A DNA stretch of 64,000 nt from positions 26,693,402 through 26,757,401 of the forward strand of contig RSEF01000006.1 in NCBI GenBank assembly GCA_003993805.1. The letters run 5' to 3'. Below, one piece after another: positions 10,345 to 21,700 of this stretch. The notes under the pieces were generated by a model that made no database searches, was not told the origin of the DNA, and saw only the letters and a program-made list of their open reading frames with translations. Position 1 is the stretch's first letter. Each line of letters opens with the position of its first letter. Made by a program: the position numbers and the translations under genes. This DNA comes from Himantopus leucocephalus. Its lineage: Eukaryota > Chordata > Aves > Charadriiformes > Recurvirostridae.

Positions 10345-11344
10345 NNNNNNNNNNNNNNNNNNNNNNNNNNNNNNNNNNNNNNNNNNNNNNNNNNNNNNNN
10401 NNNNNNNNNNNNNNNNNNNNNNNNNNNNNNNNNNNNNNNNNNNNNNNNNNNNNNNNNNNNNNNNNNNNNNNNNNNNNNNNNNNNNNNNNNNNNNNNNNNN
10501 NNNNNNNNNNNNNNNNNNNNNNNNNNNNNNNNNNNNNNNNNNNNNNNNNNNNNNNNNNNNNNNNNNNNNNNNNNNNNNNNNNNNNNNNNNNNNNNNNNNN
10601 NNNNNNNNNNNNNNNNNNNNNNNNNNNNNNNNNNNNNNNNNNNNNNNNNNNNNNNNNNNNNNNNNNNNNNNNNNNNNNNNNNNNNNNNNNNNNNNNNNNN
10701 NNNNNNNNNNNNNNNNNNNNNNNNNNNNNNNNNNNNNNNNNNNNNNNNNNNNNNNNNNNNNNNNNNNNNNNNNNNNNNNNNNNNNNNNNNNNNNNNNNNN
10801 NNNNNNNNNNNNNNNNNNNNNNNNNNNNNNNNNNNNNNNNNNNNNNNNNNNNNNNNNNNNNNNNNNNNNNNNNNNNNNNNNNNNNNNNNNNNNNNNNNNN
10901 NNNNNNNNNNNNNNNNNNNNNNNNNNNNNNNNNNNNNNNNNNNNNNNNNNNNNNNNNNNNNNNNNNNNNNNNNNNNNNNNNNNNNNNNNNNNNNNNNNNN
11001 NNNNNNNNNNNNNNNNNNNNNNNNNNNNNNNNNNNNNNNNNNNNNNNNNNNNNNNNNNNNNNNNNNNNNNNNNNNNNNNNNNNNNNNNNNNNNNNNNNNN
11101 NNNNNNNNNNNNNNNNNNNNNNNNNNNNNNNNNNNNNNNNNNNNNNNNNNNNNNNNNNNNNNNNNNNNNNNNNNNNNNNNNNNNNNNNNNNNNNNNNNNN
11201 NNNNNNNNNNNNNNNNNNNNNNNNNNNNNNNNNNNNNNNNNNNNNNNNNNNNNNNNNNNNNNNNNNNNNNNNNNNNNNNNNNNNNNNNNNNNNNNNNNNN
11301 NNNNNNNNNNNNNNNNNNNNNNNNNNNNNNNNNNNNNNNNNNNN
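10345..11344. other. Assembly gap of exactly 1000 N
   Basis: The round length indicates a placeholder gap, not a measured one. The left flank is ordinary sequence (gagaccctgggag); the right flank starts with an 11-base A run. The two sides carry exons of genes from different ancestral chromosomes, so the join itself is doubtful. Confidence 0.99.
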
Positions 11345-14300
11345 AAAAAAAAAAAGTGTTTTAGAAATGTAGAAGATACTATGCTTATGTTTACATATGT
11401 GTGTAAGGATATGTGACCTGATAACTATAGAACTAGGTATACAACTATTTAACTAGATAAAATGTAAGTACCATGTATCCAGGGGTGATTTGGGGCTGTA
11501 GTCTGGTTCTGTCTGATTTCCCTCTGATCCCTCTCTACACCTTCCTCCTGTTGCTCATGTGCTCTGATCCCTTTATATGGAATTGCAGGTTCCTTCCTTC
11601 TCGTTCCCTTGCAATGGCCTTTGGACAGTGGCAGTCGCTCATACAGCCTCTGGAAAAGAACTGGTAATTAGTTGGGGTCTGTCCTTGAAACCTGTCCTGA
11701 GCTAAAAGCATTTTTTTCTAAAAATGCCCGTAGAGTTGTAGGGTTTTGAGACATAACTAGAAAACTGCTTAATGGTAAACACTTGGGAACAAGAAAGGAT
11801 TTCCCCCCCCCCAGTTGTATGTACAGCGCCTTGCACAAATCTCGGTCTTTAAAGGATGCTGTATGTAATACAGGTGGCGTAACCTCGCTGTTTGTTTTGG
11901 CCTGCATATAGGGAATTTGAACTCCCTGAAGAGGAGGAAGCGTGGGCACTCCCACACTTCCTACAGACCACAGATGATCAGCTGTGATGGGGAAGATGTG
12001 GCCTTTGCTGTTGCTTCTGTCCTTTTGACACCGGCCTGTGCTAGTCTCTGGGGTGGCACGCCGGTCAGTTTTTGCTCATTTTCTCCCTCCTGAATGTGGG
12101 GCCAGAAGATGTTTTGCTCCTGCATGGATAATCCCCTGTGGTGAATTCCTGCTGACAGACAGTGCTGGCTGCAGGGAAGCTGGTAGCTATTTCAGGTTCA
12201 TTCTTTATTTAAATGCTCTCCCTCCAGAGGCAGGCTCGTGCTTGACTTGTACTGATGCGTTTTCCTCGTGCATCCTTCTGCTATGGCAGCTCCTGCCCAG
12301 GCCAGGACAGAGAATGAACATAATGGAAGGAATTAGCACCAGAAGAAAAAAAAATGTCCCCTGAGCAAGGCACACACAACTACTGGGAATGTAAGCGGTA
12401 TTTTGATGCTACGCTGCTTTATGGCTAAGTCTAACCACCACCGGGAGAGATGGGAGGAAAGCGATTATTTGGAGTCAGTGTGCAAGTGTCTGGGACATGG
12501 TCAATTCAGGTTAGACGTGCCATGGCTGAATGATATTTGGAGTTGTCTCAAACAAGAACTGGGCAGAGAAGTGCTGTCAGGAGGATTTTCTCCTCCTTAT
12601 TTAGGTCGATAGAGTTAATGGGTCATTCTTACCTGCCAGAGTGCATAAATTATTGTCCTGCAAGCTACAGCTTTAGACCACCAGTTAAATGGTCTGTCCT
12701 GCTATTAACTGAAGAGAAAGGAAGGATGTCAGTAAATACATATTACCCTTTCAAGGGATACTGTTCAGCTGATGTTCATGGTCCAAAATCCACTCTGTTT
12801 TATGGAAAATTTATGCTGGTGTTGCTCCAATAGAGCTTGATTTATACTAGTGTGAACAGAACCCTAATGTGAATATTTCTGTGTGAAGTCCATGTGGGTA
12901 TTTATGTATCTCCTTGGCTTTGTGCCCTTGATTTTTTTTTTTTTCTGATTTCCCCCCCCCCCCCTCCTTTTTTTTNTCTTTTCCATTGTCTTGAGATTGG
13001 GACAGTGGAAATGAGTTGCCTGATTGTGGAGAACATGACTAAGTCTGCAACTTGAGGGATGAAGATTGAGGTATTGCCACAGTGTGGGCAAGTATTTTTC
13101 TTGCATTGGTGGGAAACTTGAACGTTCAAGTGCAAATTTGCTAGAGTGCACTAGCATGTGCCTGCATTGGCAGTATTAGCAATGCAAGCATGGATGTTCA
13201 TTGGCTATCAGTGATTTGGACACTTTAGGGTGAGAATTGGTGAGTTGGACTTGCCAAGTCTCTGTTATTTTGGAATATTTCTAATGAAAACCCCAGTGTG
13301 AAAATATATTCTAAATGCTAGTGTGCTGGTTCTGGGAGAAGATGGGTGTCCATTCCTAGTGCACACAGTATTTCTCAAAGTCTTTCAGGCAACCGTGTGC
13401 TCTCAGTTCACTGCTTTGCTAAATATCTTCACTGCTTACGAGCGCCTGTTTTTTCGAGAGGTCGCAACCACCTTCCTGAACGGAAGTTGGAGAGAAGGAA
13501 CAGTTTGTAATAAACTAGCAAAACAGACTTAAAAATTGTGCTATGCTGTAGCCTTGAGCTGGGATTGCAGACTCTTCTGTGCTTGCTGGAGAAACAGCTG
13601 CTATGAGGAATTTTTTTTTTAACTATTATTATTTTTTTTTCTGGGTAGATAAATAGTACACAGATTTGGCCAGACAGCCCAAGTGCTGTGAGTGATCCCT
13701 TTGCCAGACTGGAAGTGCTGTTCTGGATCCTTGCACTTCTGCTTGGAGTGACTTGTCACTGGAACCCTTTGGTCTCTCTTTTGCTCTCTCCTTAATGAAA
13801 CTGCTGTGCTTGGTTTAAATCCTTGGTGCTGTAAAAAACACTTGCCTTGATAAGGACCCTAGCTTGATGAAGCAATGGCTTCTGTCAGAGCAGCATGTGA
13901 TATTTCAAAGTCTTATTTTTCATCTTCCTGATGTCAGAGTAGGGCAACAAGAATACCTTCAAAGTCAGTGGTGGTACACTGATGGAGTGTCAGTAAGATG
14001 AGAATTAGACACACGTGCCTTCCCCTTCTCTGGCTGCTGCTGCGCTTGGACAGGATGAAATTTGAAATCCTCTTCCATCTGCGTGGCTGTGCTTCAACCT
14101 GTGTTTCGTAACAGACAGCAACCAGAAAAGCATTAATGCTGTGTTAGATTACCAAGTGCCACAAGCCGTTGAGCTGCAAGGGGAGGCAGAGGGTTGTCTC
14201 TTGAAGGGGCTGAGCAATCCAGGAATACAGTCCTTTGGAAGTAGCCGTTAATGATGATGAGGGATTCAATTGCAAATTTCCACCAAGCAGTGTCCAAACA

Positions 14301-14789
14301 GCACGCCAAACAAAAATGAGGCTTCTTCACTGCCTTGGTGGAGACGGTCCTGGCTTGTGGTGTGGCATGTTCTCTTGCTGCTTTGCTCATTGCCTGAGGT
14401 CTCAATCCCTTTTTCAAGTTCCCATGTTCTGTAGCCATGCTATGCTGCTCCCTCCCTGGTCCTGAGCTTAGGTTCCCCACTAGCTCAAGCCCTGCTGGCT
14501 CTTCTCAAGACTGCGGCCAGTGCTTTATAGGGTCTTGGTGAAAGCCTAGAGAAATCATCTGGGCTTTGACTCAAGAGTTAAGGCTCCTTAGCTCTTGAGG
14601 CTGAATGACTTAAAACACAAATAGACAGTGTAGTAAAGGTGGTGTGTTTATCAGAGCAAGTTCCCATTAACTCTTCTTGACAGGTTAAATATCTCTAGAT
14701 GTTCCTGTCCGTTGCCCTACAAGATCTGATTCAAAGCCAGTGAATTCTTTGCATTTCTATTGAGTTTGATGGGTTTTGGACATGTGCCC

Positions 14790-14890
14790 AGGAACATAAG
14801 ATCACATGTGCTGCATGAGACCAAAAGTCCATCTATTCTCAATGTCACATAGCTGACATTGCTCAGTAGCACAGCTGTATCTGGCGTTGA
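14790..14890 (+). repeat. Degraded ancient interspersed repeat
   Basis: The order aggaacataagatcaca, then tgagaccaaaagtccatcta, then gctgacattgctcagtagca matches a common sauropsid interspersed repeat. I recognise it by its usual wording (aacataagaa..., gggtcagaccaaaggtccat..., gacagtggcc) but cannot name it securely. A second copy lies on the opposite strand near 30.4 kb. Confidence 0.45.
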
Positions 14891-15112
14891 ATTGTATCTG
14901 GTGTATCTAGCATCTATCTGGAATCGAGCATACATAGTACATAGAGCCCTGCAAATAACTTACTGCTCAGCTTGGTGATTTTGAGTGTGTATGGGATGGT
15001 TGACAGAAGGGAAATAATTTGGGCTTAATCCCTATCCCCCATCTCCACCCTGACAGGTCTCTCTAGATTCTGTCTTGGACCAAGCAGTCTTGACCAAGAC
15101 TGTCATTCTGAT

Positions 15113-15200
15113 TTAAAAAAACCAAAACCAAAAAACAACACAAAAAAAACCCCAAACCCGCAACACAACCAACCAACCAACCAAACAAAAAACCACATCT
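15113..15200. repeat. A/C-rich low-complexity tract with (AACC)n
   Basis: A run of A and C only, with about four AACC units at 15167-15182 (caaccaaccaaccaa). It could be a simple repeat or the tail of a decayed retroelement; no element body is visible beside it. Confidence 0.8.
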
Positions 15201-16182
15201 CCCTATCTTTTAAGAAATTGTTTAAAGGATTTTTTTTGTATAGAAAAGCTGAGGTTTTTATTTTAAAAGGTTAAAACAAAACATTTATAAGTATATACTT
15301 ATAAAAGCAAATTCATCACAATTTAGGAGATATAAAATATGCTGGCCTTATTAAGTTGCTATTGTACTGTAAAAAGTCATGCTTGAAAATCCTACCCCCT
15401 CTGATTTTCTGCACTATGCTGTGTCTTGGTATAAAGTTGGTGAAAAGAAGGTTGCAGTGTTTATGTGCTCTTGTTGGAGGAAAGCAGTCAGCTCCATGGA
15501 TAAAAATAGAGATTATAGTGTCTGATGCAGGCCCCACTAATAAGTTGCTTTGTTTTAATTACAGGAATTACCTCGCTGACATCAGTTTGTCAGTCAGCAG
15601 GGTGGATTCTTACATGCTGTTCTGGAGGTGGCCAGAAAGTAACAGTTACTTCAGAGAGTGTGTTTTTTTGTGGAAGAACTATTTAAAGTGAAAAATTCAA
15701 ACTGAAAAGTATGTGTGTGTGGTTTTTGTTTTTTTGTTGTGTGTGTTTTTTTTTTTTAAATATCAGTTTGGTAACATTTTTTCCTAATAATAGCAGCTGG
15801 CAAAACCTAAAATCAAACTCCCTCTTCTTTGTCCTGGTTAGAAACTCACTAGTTTATGGCTGGGTAGGTTGGGAGGTTTGTGTGTTTGAGAGCGGAGGGG
15901 GAGTTGTGCTTCAGATCTAGATCACTTGGTTCCCTTTCTGAGATTCAAGAAAATATTTTGGCGAATACTTTCATTTTGCTTAAAGGGCTGGTTTTGGTTT
16001 GTTGGGTTTTTTTTTGCTTGTTTGATTTGTTTTTTTACCCCAAAGTTTAATTGCAACTGAAATGGAGTCATGAGAACCTTTGGAAGCAATGGGATAGAGC
16101 TCACATGTGCATTACTTGTGCGTGATGGAGAAATATATATGAGCTCATCCTTTAGCCTTTACATTATCCGCTGACAAGGTGT

Positions 16183-16282
16183 TTCCCTCTGTGCCTCTGT
16201 TTCCCCACCTGTGAGAGGAAACTGAGCTCCTTTGCAAAGCCTTTGAGACTGGTGAAGAGCGCTGGGTAAGCACTGTTATCTG
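16183..16282 (+). mobile_element. MIR/CORE-SINE-like fragment
   Basis: The sequence gtgcctctgtttccccacct followed by gtgagagg and, about 40 bases on, ctttgagactggtgaagagc-gctgggtaagcactgttat matches the conserved end of MIR-type SINEs (cctcagtttcccatctgtaaaatgg ... gcgctatataagtgc). It is highly diverged and non-functional. The family assignment is from memory. Confidence 0.5.
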
Positions 16283-18184
16283 TAGCTATGGGCAGCTGAG
16301 GCTTGGTCTAAGATGCTTTTTCTTTCTCCTTCCCACGCAGAATTGGGCGTTGGCCACTGTTCAAGGCAGGCAATAAATGCTAACCATTCTATTCTGTTTT
16401 TCCAATCTTAATTTTCCTGGGTTGTATAAACAGAATAACAAAGTTGTGAGACTTGTGGCCTGTTTGGTTGTGATCCCGTCAGTCCGCAGGGGGTTGTAGT
16501 CTAAGAGCTGCCGCATAGATGTTCCAGCTGATTCAATTTATGGTTTGCTTTTTGAAACATAATTTCGTTTCTAAATGTGGAAAGTGTATGGAGCTGGAGA
16601 TTTGTCCTGGTGCTAGGAGGAGAGTCCTAGTCTGATTATTTAAAATGAATTAGTTCTGATGAAATATTTAGCCTTTAAACAACACATTTAATACAGTGAA
16701 TTGCATTTTATTTATTAATGGCTGTTGCAATGAGATTTGGAGAGGAGTTCTGCTAAAACGCACTGTTGTGATATTGCAAAATATAGTAATGACTATAATA
16801 TTTTGTTGAATTATTAATAGCCACTGTGCCTACAGAACTCCTTAAGTGTCAGATTTCAAAATTGTTTTTATCCGAAGGGTGATATGTGGGCATTCTTTTG
16901 CTTTTTTTGACAATTTTTCAAACAGATTTTTTTTTTTTTGTTAATTAAAGGGACAAAATGAAAGCAGCAAGGACAGTCAGGTGTTACCACTGTTTAACTC
17001 AACGCTCTTCTCATTATCAAAGCACCCCCAGGAAACGTGTCAAAGATTATTTCTTTCTGTCAGAGCCAGGTCTGTTTGCAAAGGCAGATTCCTTGTAGTG
17101 GAAGGATTGTAGTTAAAGGGAAAGGTGGGTGGGAGCGCCAGGCGCAGGGCTGACCGAGACCGCTGCTTGTTTAGCAAAACACCAGTGTCTTACTACTACC
17201 TTCTCTACTGCCAACTGGCTTATTTGTCCACTTCATCCATCCCCTGGTGGTTATTGTCAAGAAAAACCAGGCAGAGCACTTTCCATTTCTGTGAACCAGA
17301 TTTTCCTCCACTAGGACAGATGCTAATCTGTCAAAGGTTTGGCTTCTAGCCAGTGACTCTGCTCCATTCAATCTGTGGCTGTGGCCCTGTGAATGATGGC
17401 AAATTCTGCCAGGTGGGCCCCAGTGCCCACCTCAGGGGGGATGCTCCTTACCTATTCCATTCCACGTGGTGCCCAGGGAGCTCCTGGATGTTGGCTGGCC
17501 CATGCTTGGCCTGGTGTGGGAGGGCGATGGTTTTGCTGTTAGCGTCCCCCAGCACACTTGTGTCCCATGCCAATGGACACTTTCAGCCACATTCAGGCCT
17601 GGTTTAGGGGACAGGGTAGCCCAAGGATGATTTTGGCACCTTGTCTTGGGGAGGAAGGAAGTTTAGCCAGATGGAGCCAGCAAATGGGTCCTGGCCTCTA
17701 TATTTTCTAATATGGGCATAGCAAATGAAGAGAAAAGGTGATGTGAAGGTAAAGGTCTCTCTTCAGTTCAGCCATTGTTTTTTCACTGTTCGCTTTGAAT
17801 GGAAGAGAAGTTGTCTGAAGTCTCCCTGGACTTTATTTGGGGCCTGTAATATCAGTACAGGACTGTGAAGATGTGGGAATACACCAAAGATTTCCCTTAT
17901 CCACCTAAAAATGCTGCTCTGGAAGCATCCAGTTAAGCCACTTGACCAGTTACCCCTTGCTCTCTGGCATAACTTTCTAGGTTGCCAAGCAATTGGGAAA
18001 AGCTTGCAAGGAGTACTTGTTAATTACTGGCAACCAGTGTGTTTTCCTTTTCTTCCCAGCATCTGCCCTATTTTATTTAATTTTCCAACTGAAGCTGTCA
18101 ATCTAAAGGAAATCTTTCTGGATATTTGGGTGTATCCTGAGGCACTTTGAAAGATCTAATTCATGAGTCCGCATCTGGAGATGT
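16283..18184. other. Non-coding stretch
   Basis: An AT-rich segment at 16660-16960 (many TAAT/ATTA cores, ttaattaaag at about 16941) could be a conserved element. GC-richer sequence at 17380-17640 shows no coding or repeat signature I can name. No exon is recognised. Confidence 0.45.
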
Positions 18185-18748
18185 TGTATTTGGTCTGGCT
18201 GGGGTGAAGTTAACTTTCCCCATAGCAGCCCTCAGTGCTGTGCTTTGTATTTGTAGCTAGAAAGGTGTTGATAACACACCAGTGTTATTACTGCTAAGCA
18301 GTGTTTGCACAGCATCAGGGCTGCCTCCCCTCACTCCCCCAAAGGCCGGGGGTGGGCAAGAGGTTGGGAGGGGATACAGCCAGAACAGCTGACCCAAACT
18401 GACCAAAGAGATATTCTGTACCATATGATGTCTAAAAAGCTAAGAGAAAGGAGGAGGAGGAGGGGGCATTTGTTATTAAGGCATTTGTCTTCTGGAGCAA
18501 CTGCTATGCGTACTGAGGCCCTACTTCCTGGGCAGTGGCTGGACATCGCCTGCTGATGGGAAGTAGAGAATATTATTTTTTTTTTTCTTTGCTTCCATGT
18601 GTGGCCTTTGCTTTTCTTTATTAAGCTGCCTTTATCTTGACCCATGAGGTTTTTTTCATCTTACTTTCTTCCCCCTCTCCTGCTGAGGAGGAGAGTGATA
18701 GAGCAGCTTGGTGGGCACCTGGTGGCCAACCAAGGGGAACCCACTATG
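18185..18748 (+). mobile_element. Solo LTR of an avian endogenous retrovirus, with 5-bp target-site duplication
   Basis: The order of blocks matches a widespread avian ERV LTR: ggctggggtgaagttaactt, gttgataacac, ttactgctaagcagtg, acagctgacccaaactgacc, ccatatgatgtc, then taagctgcctttatcttgac near the 3' end. The copy starts tgtattt and ends ccactatg; the terminal CA is mutated. It is flanked by the same five bases, gatgt, at 18180-18184 and 18749-18753. No internal retroviral region is present, so this is a solo LTR left by recombination. It is old and inactive as a provirus; residual promoter activity is possible. Confidence 0.9.
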
Positions 18749-21700
18749 GATGTACATAATACAAATATAGACCCTATTTGGTAATAAGTCAGAAACTCTT
18801 TGAGAAGAAGATTCAAGTATGGAAGAGGAGATTCAAGTAGAAAGAAGGTAAAGTGCTATGAGCATTCTGGGCTTTATGGAGTACAGACCTCGAGGATAAG
18901 CTCCTAGCTGCATGTCTTAAAATAGAAATCTTTAAGGTGATCCAACAGGTTGCAATAAACAACTCAGACACATCCAAAGTCACCTGGGTTAGGATGACCA
19001 ATTTTCTTAACTTTAGGAACTAGATGTCTGAATCTTTGTTCAGGAGTCAAAGGATATGGATTGCAGAGAACTGATGGGAGAGGGAGCTCTGGACTTCATC
19101 TGAAGACTGGCAATGGCGTCGCTTTTTGCAGGCCCTGCCATGGGATGAGGTTGGACTTTTTGTGCAGCTCTCAGAGCTAGTGAAGTCAAAGAGTAGTTCT
19201 GAGGAGGGTCGGGCAAAACCCATGGGAGCAAGGGCAAAATTAGTTCAGGGTTACGTACGTATCCCAGGAAGATTGTTAAAACTTTTCCTTTATTAGCTAT
19301 TTTCTTTCATCTCATATTTGATAATGCTGCTCCTACTCTTTGGCTTCTAGAGAACACACTTGAGTCTCTCAGCAGAGCTATGTTTGTGCAAACTGAAGAA
19401 CTAGTCTTAAAATAGCATCTAGCATTAAACTGTCGTAAAAATGTATTAAGAGGTGGTAATACTAAAATGAATAAATACACCACCTGAACTCTGTTAAGAG
19501 GGACATTAGTCCCAATGTTCTTTTTTCAGACAACCCTTTATTTGTAGGTAATCTACTGGAAAAGAAGGCATTAGTCCAGTCTTGCTTCTAAAATCCTGCT
19601 GACAAGTTTCCTCCTGTTCATCCACATGGGAGGAAAAAGCAGTCATCTAACACCTAAGTCTGGAAAAGAAGTTTTACATTAAGAAGGATGCAGCTGCATT
19701 CATAATTTGTTCCTGAAAGATGGAGTAGTTCATTCTTGGACCATTTAATTATCTTTCTTTTACCTTCTGTACCAGAGAGGTACAGAGCTCTGTGCTTGCT
19801 GTGATCAGTGGGATTGCAGTTTTTCTTTAAAGAGGAACTTTTGGAAGACATTAATAAAAGGCACAGTCAAGCAGGACTGAATGGCACCAGTCTGAGCTCA
19901 CTTCTCATCATTTGTGAGCTGATTAGGAGCACAGTACAACATATCAGGGTGACTAATTGTTGACTCATGTACTGCAGGTAGCTCTTAACAGCAGGGTGAA
20001 GGTGAACATTTTCAAACTGTAACACCTAAGAATGTTTATAGACTGGTGCTTTCTAGAGCTTTTCTAGACCAATTCAAGGATGTAGTCTCCAGGGAGGGCT
20101 TGTGAATTCAAGGCTATTTCTATTCTAGACAAGAATGTACATTAGCTTGCTCATAGAACAGGAGCTTGCTCAGATACGGAGAAGATGCATCTAATTGTGG
20201 TGGAAGCATCAGGCTTAGCAGAGAGAGAAAAATGGGACTCTTGTGAGAGTGGACGTATTTCAGAAGGTTTCTCTCCGTACATCTTCAAGAGCCCAAGTAC
20301 CTAGTGCTCAAATCCATGACTTGCATTACCTTTGGCATTCTTGACCAAGATGCATTTTCCCCTCTGTCAGCTCTTCCATAAGCCATTGACCTCTCAGACA
20401 CATTTGAGCCAGGTACTGGCCGCAGCGTGCTGGGCACTATCTTCTGCAGTCTTGGTCACCAACTTTGCTCTGCAGTGACCCTGCTGATGTAGGTGCAGTT
20501 ACCCTTGTGTGTATTAATGTATTTGAAAGCATTCTGTGGTGCAGAGGGTGTCCTGGGCACTGGTAAATTGCTCATGGTAGAAGAGGAGTGTGGAAGTGAC
20601 AGTGCTTGGTAGTTGGGAGGTTGGTTTCTTTCTGTTCCTAAGTATCCTGGACAAAGGGGGAGGAGAGCCAGAATTAATGGAAACAGACACAATTGAAACT
20701 CATCCTTGCTGTGGCACTGAAGAAAATCTGCTTAGTGAAATCCAATCCTTTATTAACCTTTGCGATCTTTGCTTAGAATGCTCCTTAGAGAGAAAACACC
20801 AAGGAAACATGGGTTTGTCTTCCAGTGGCTGAGTCTGTGGAGGAATTAAGGACTGGTCCTAGGCAGAATTTGTCAGCCTCCATGGGCGTGCTTGTCTGTC
20901 CCCTACCTCTTTGTCTACCACAATTGCAACGAAATGATGGGAATAGGGAGGAGACAACCAAACTCACCTGGGAGCTGGTGAGAATCAAGTCTGCATGTGA
21001 CTGGCTCTTCCTTCTCTGAAGTTCAACAGGCTTGAGAGATTTGCGGTCAACAGCCAGCGCAGGCATCTTCTCTCCCTTGGGCCAGACAAGCCCTTCAGTC
21101 AGGGGCCAGCGTGGTCAGCAGAAAGCAGTAGGATTGCGTCAGCAAGAGGGACCTGACGGAAAGGGCAATAGTAGCTGGCAAAAATAGCTTTAGTTGCGAA
21201 TATTGACAGGTAGCAGATAATTCTGGGTGGGTGGAGGGGTCGTACATCAAACCAGCTCTCAAGCATAAGCCTGCTACTTGAAAGCTGTGGCTGGCTTGTA
21301 AATTTTGACAACACCCTAACTAAATAAAAATTGCATTTTCTAAATTCTCCAATTGGTAGAGAGACAGAGGCTGATCATGCATTCTAGTTCTGCATGTAGA
21401 CTAGGTAGGTTGGGAAAACCAGGGGCTTGGGGCCTGAAAAGAAGAGAAGTCTGTTCAAAGATGGGTTCCTGAAAAGAAGTGGTTTTGAAGAGGGGGTGAA
21501 AATCCTGGCTGGAGGGAAGATCTTCCCCACATGCCAGATCTTGGAGATCAGAAAGATGTGTGGAGATGAATGCTGGGGTGTGCCCAGAGACCTTGGTTGG
21601 TAATGCCCAAGACTGTTAGCAGTGGCAGAGCACAAACAGACATGAGTTTGCTTTACCACCTCGGACCAGCTGTGACCTCCTTGCAGGAAGGGAAGTCAAG

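Larger units (their letters stand above)
11345..16182. other. Large CpG-poor non-coding stretch (SORCS side)
   Basis: No exon recognised on either strand. Visible features are poly-C (12952-12964) beside a poly-T with a single N at 12976, an A/C-rich tract at 15113-15200 containing (AACC)n, several T runs (13610-13640, 15725-15765, 16005-16015), and one degraded interspersed repeat near 14.8 kb. It is consistent with intronic or upstream intergenic sequence of the SORCS gene at 48.5 kb. Confidence 0.5.

Noticed and set aside
10315..11372. Very long open frames across 10345-11344
   Set aside because: They consist of undetermined bases (N) and are not real reading frames.
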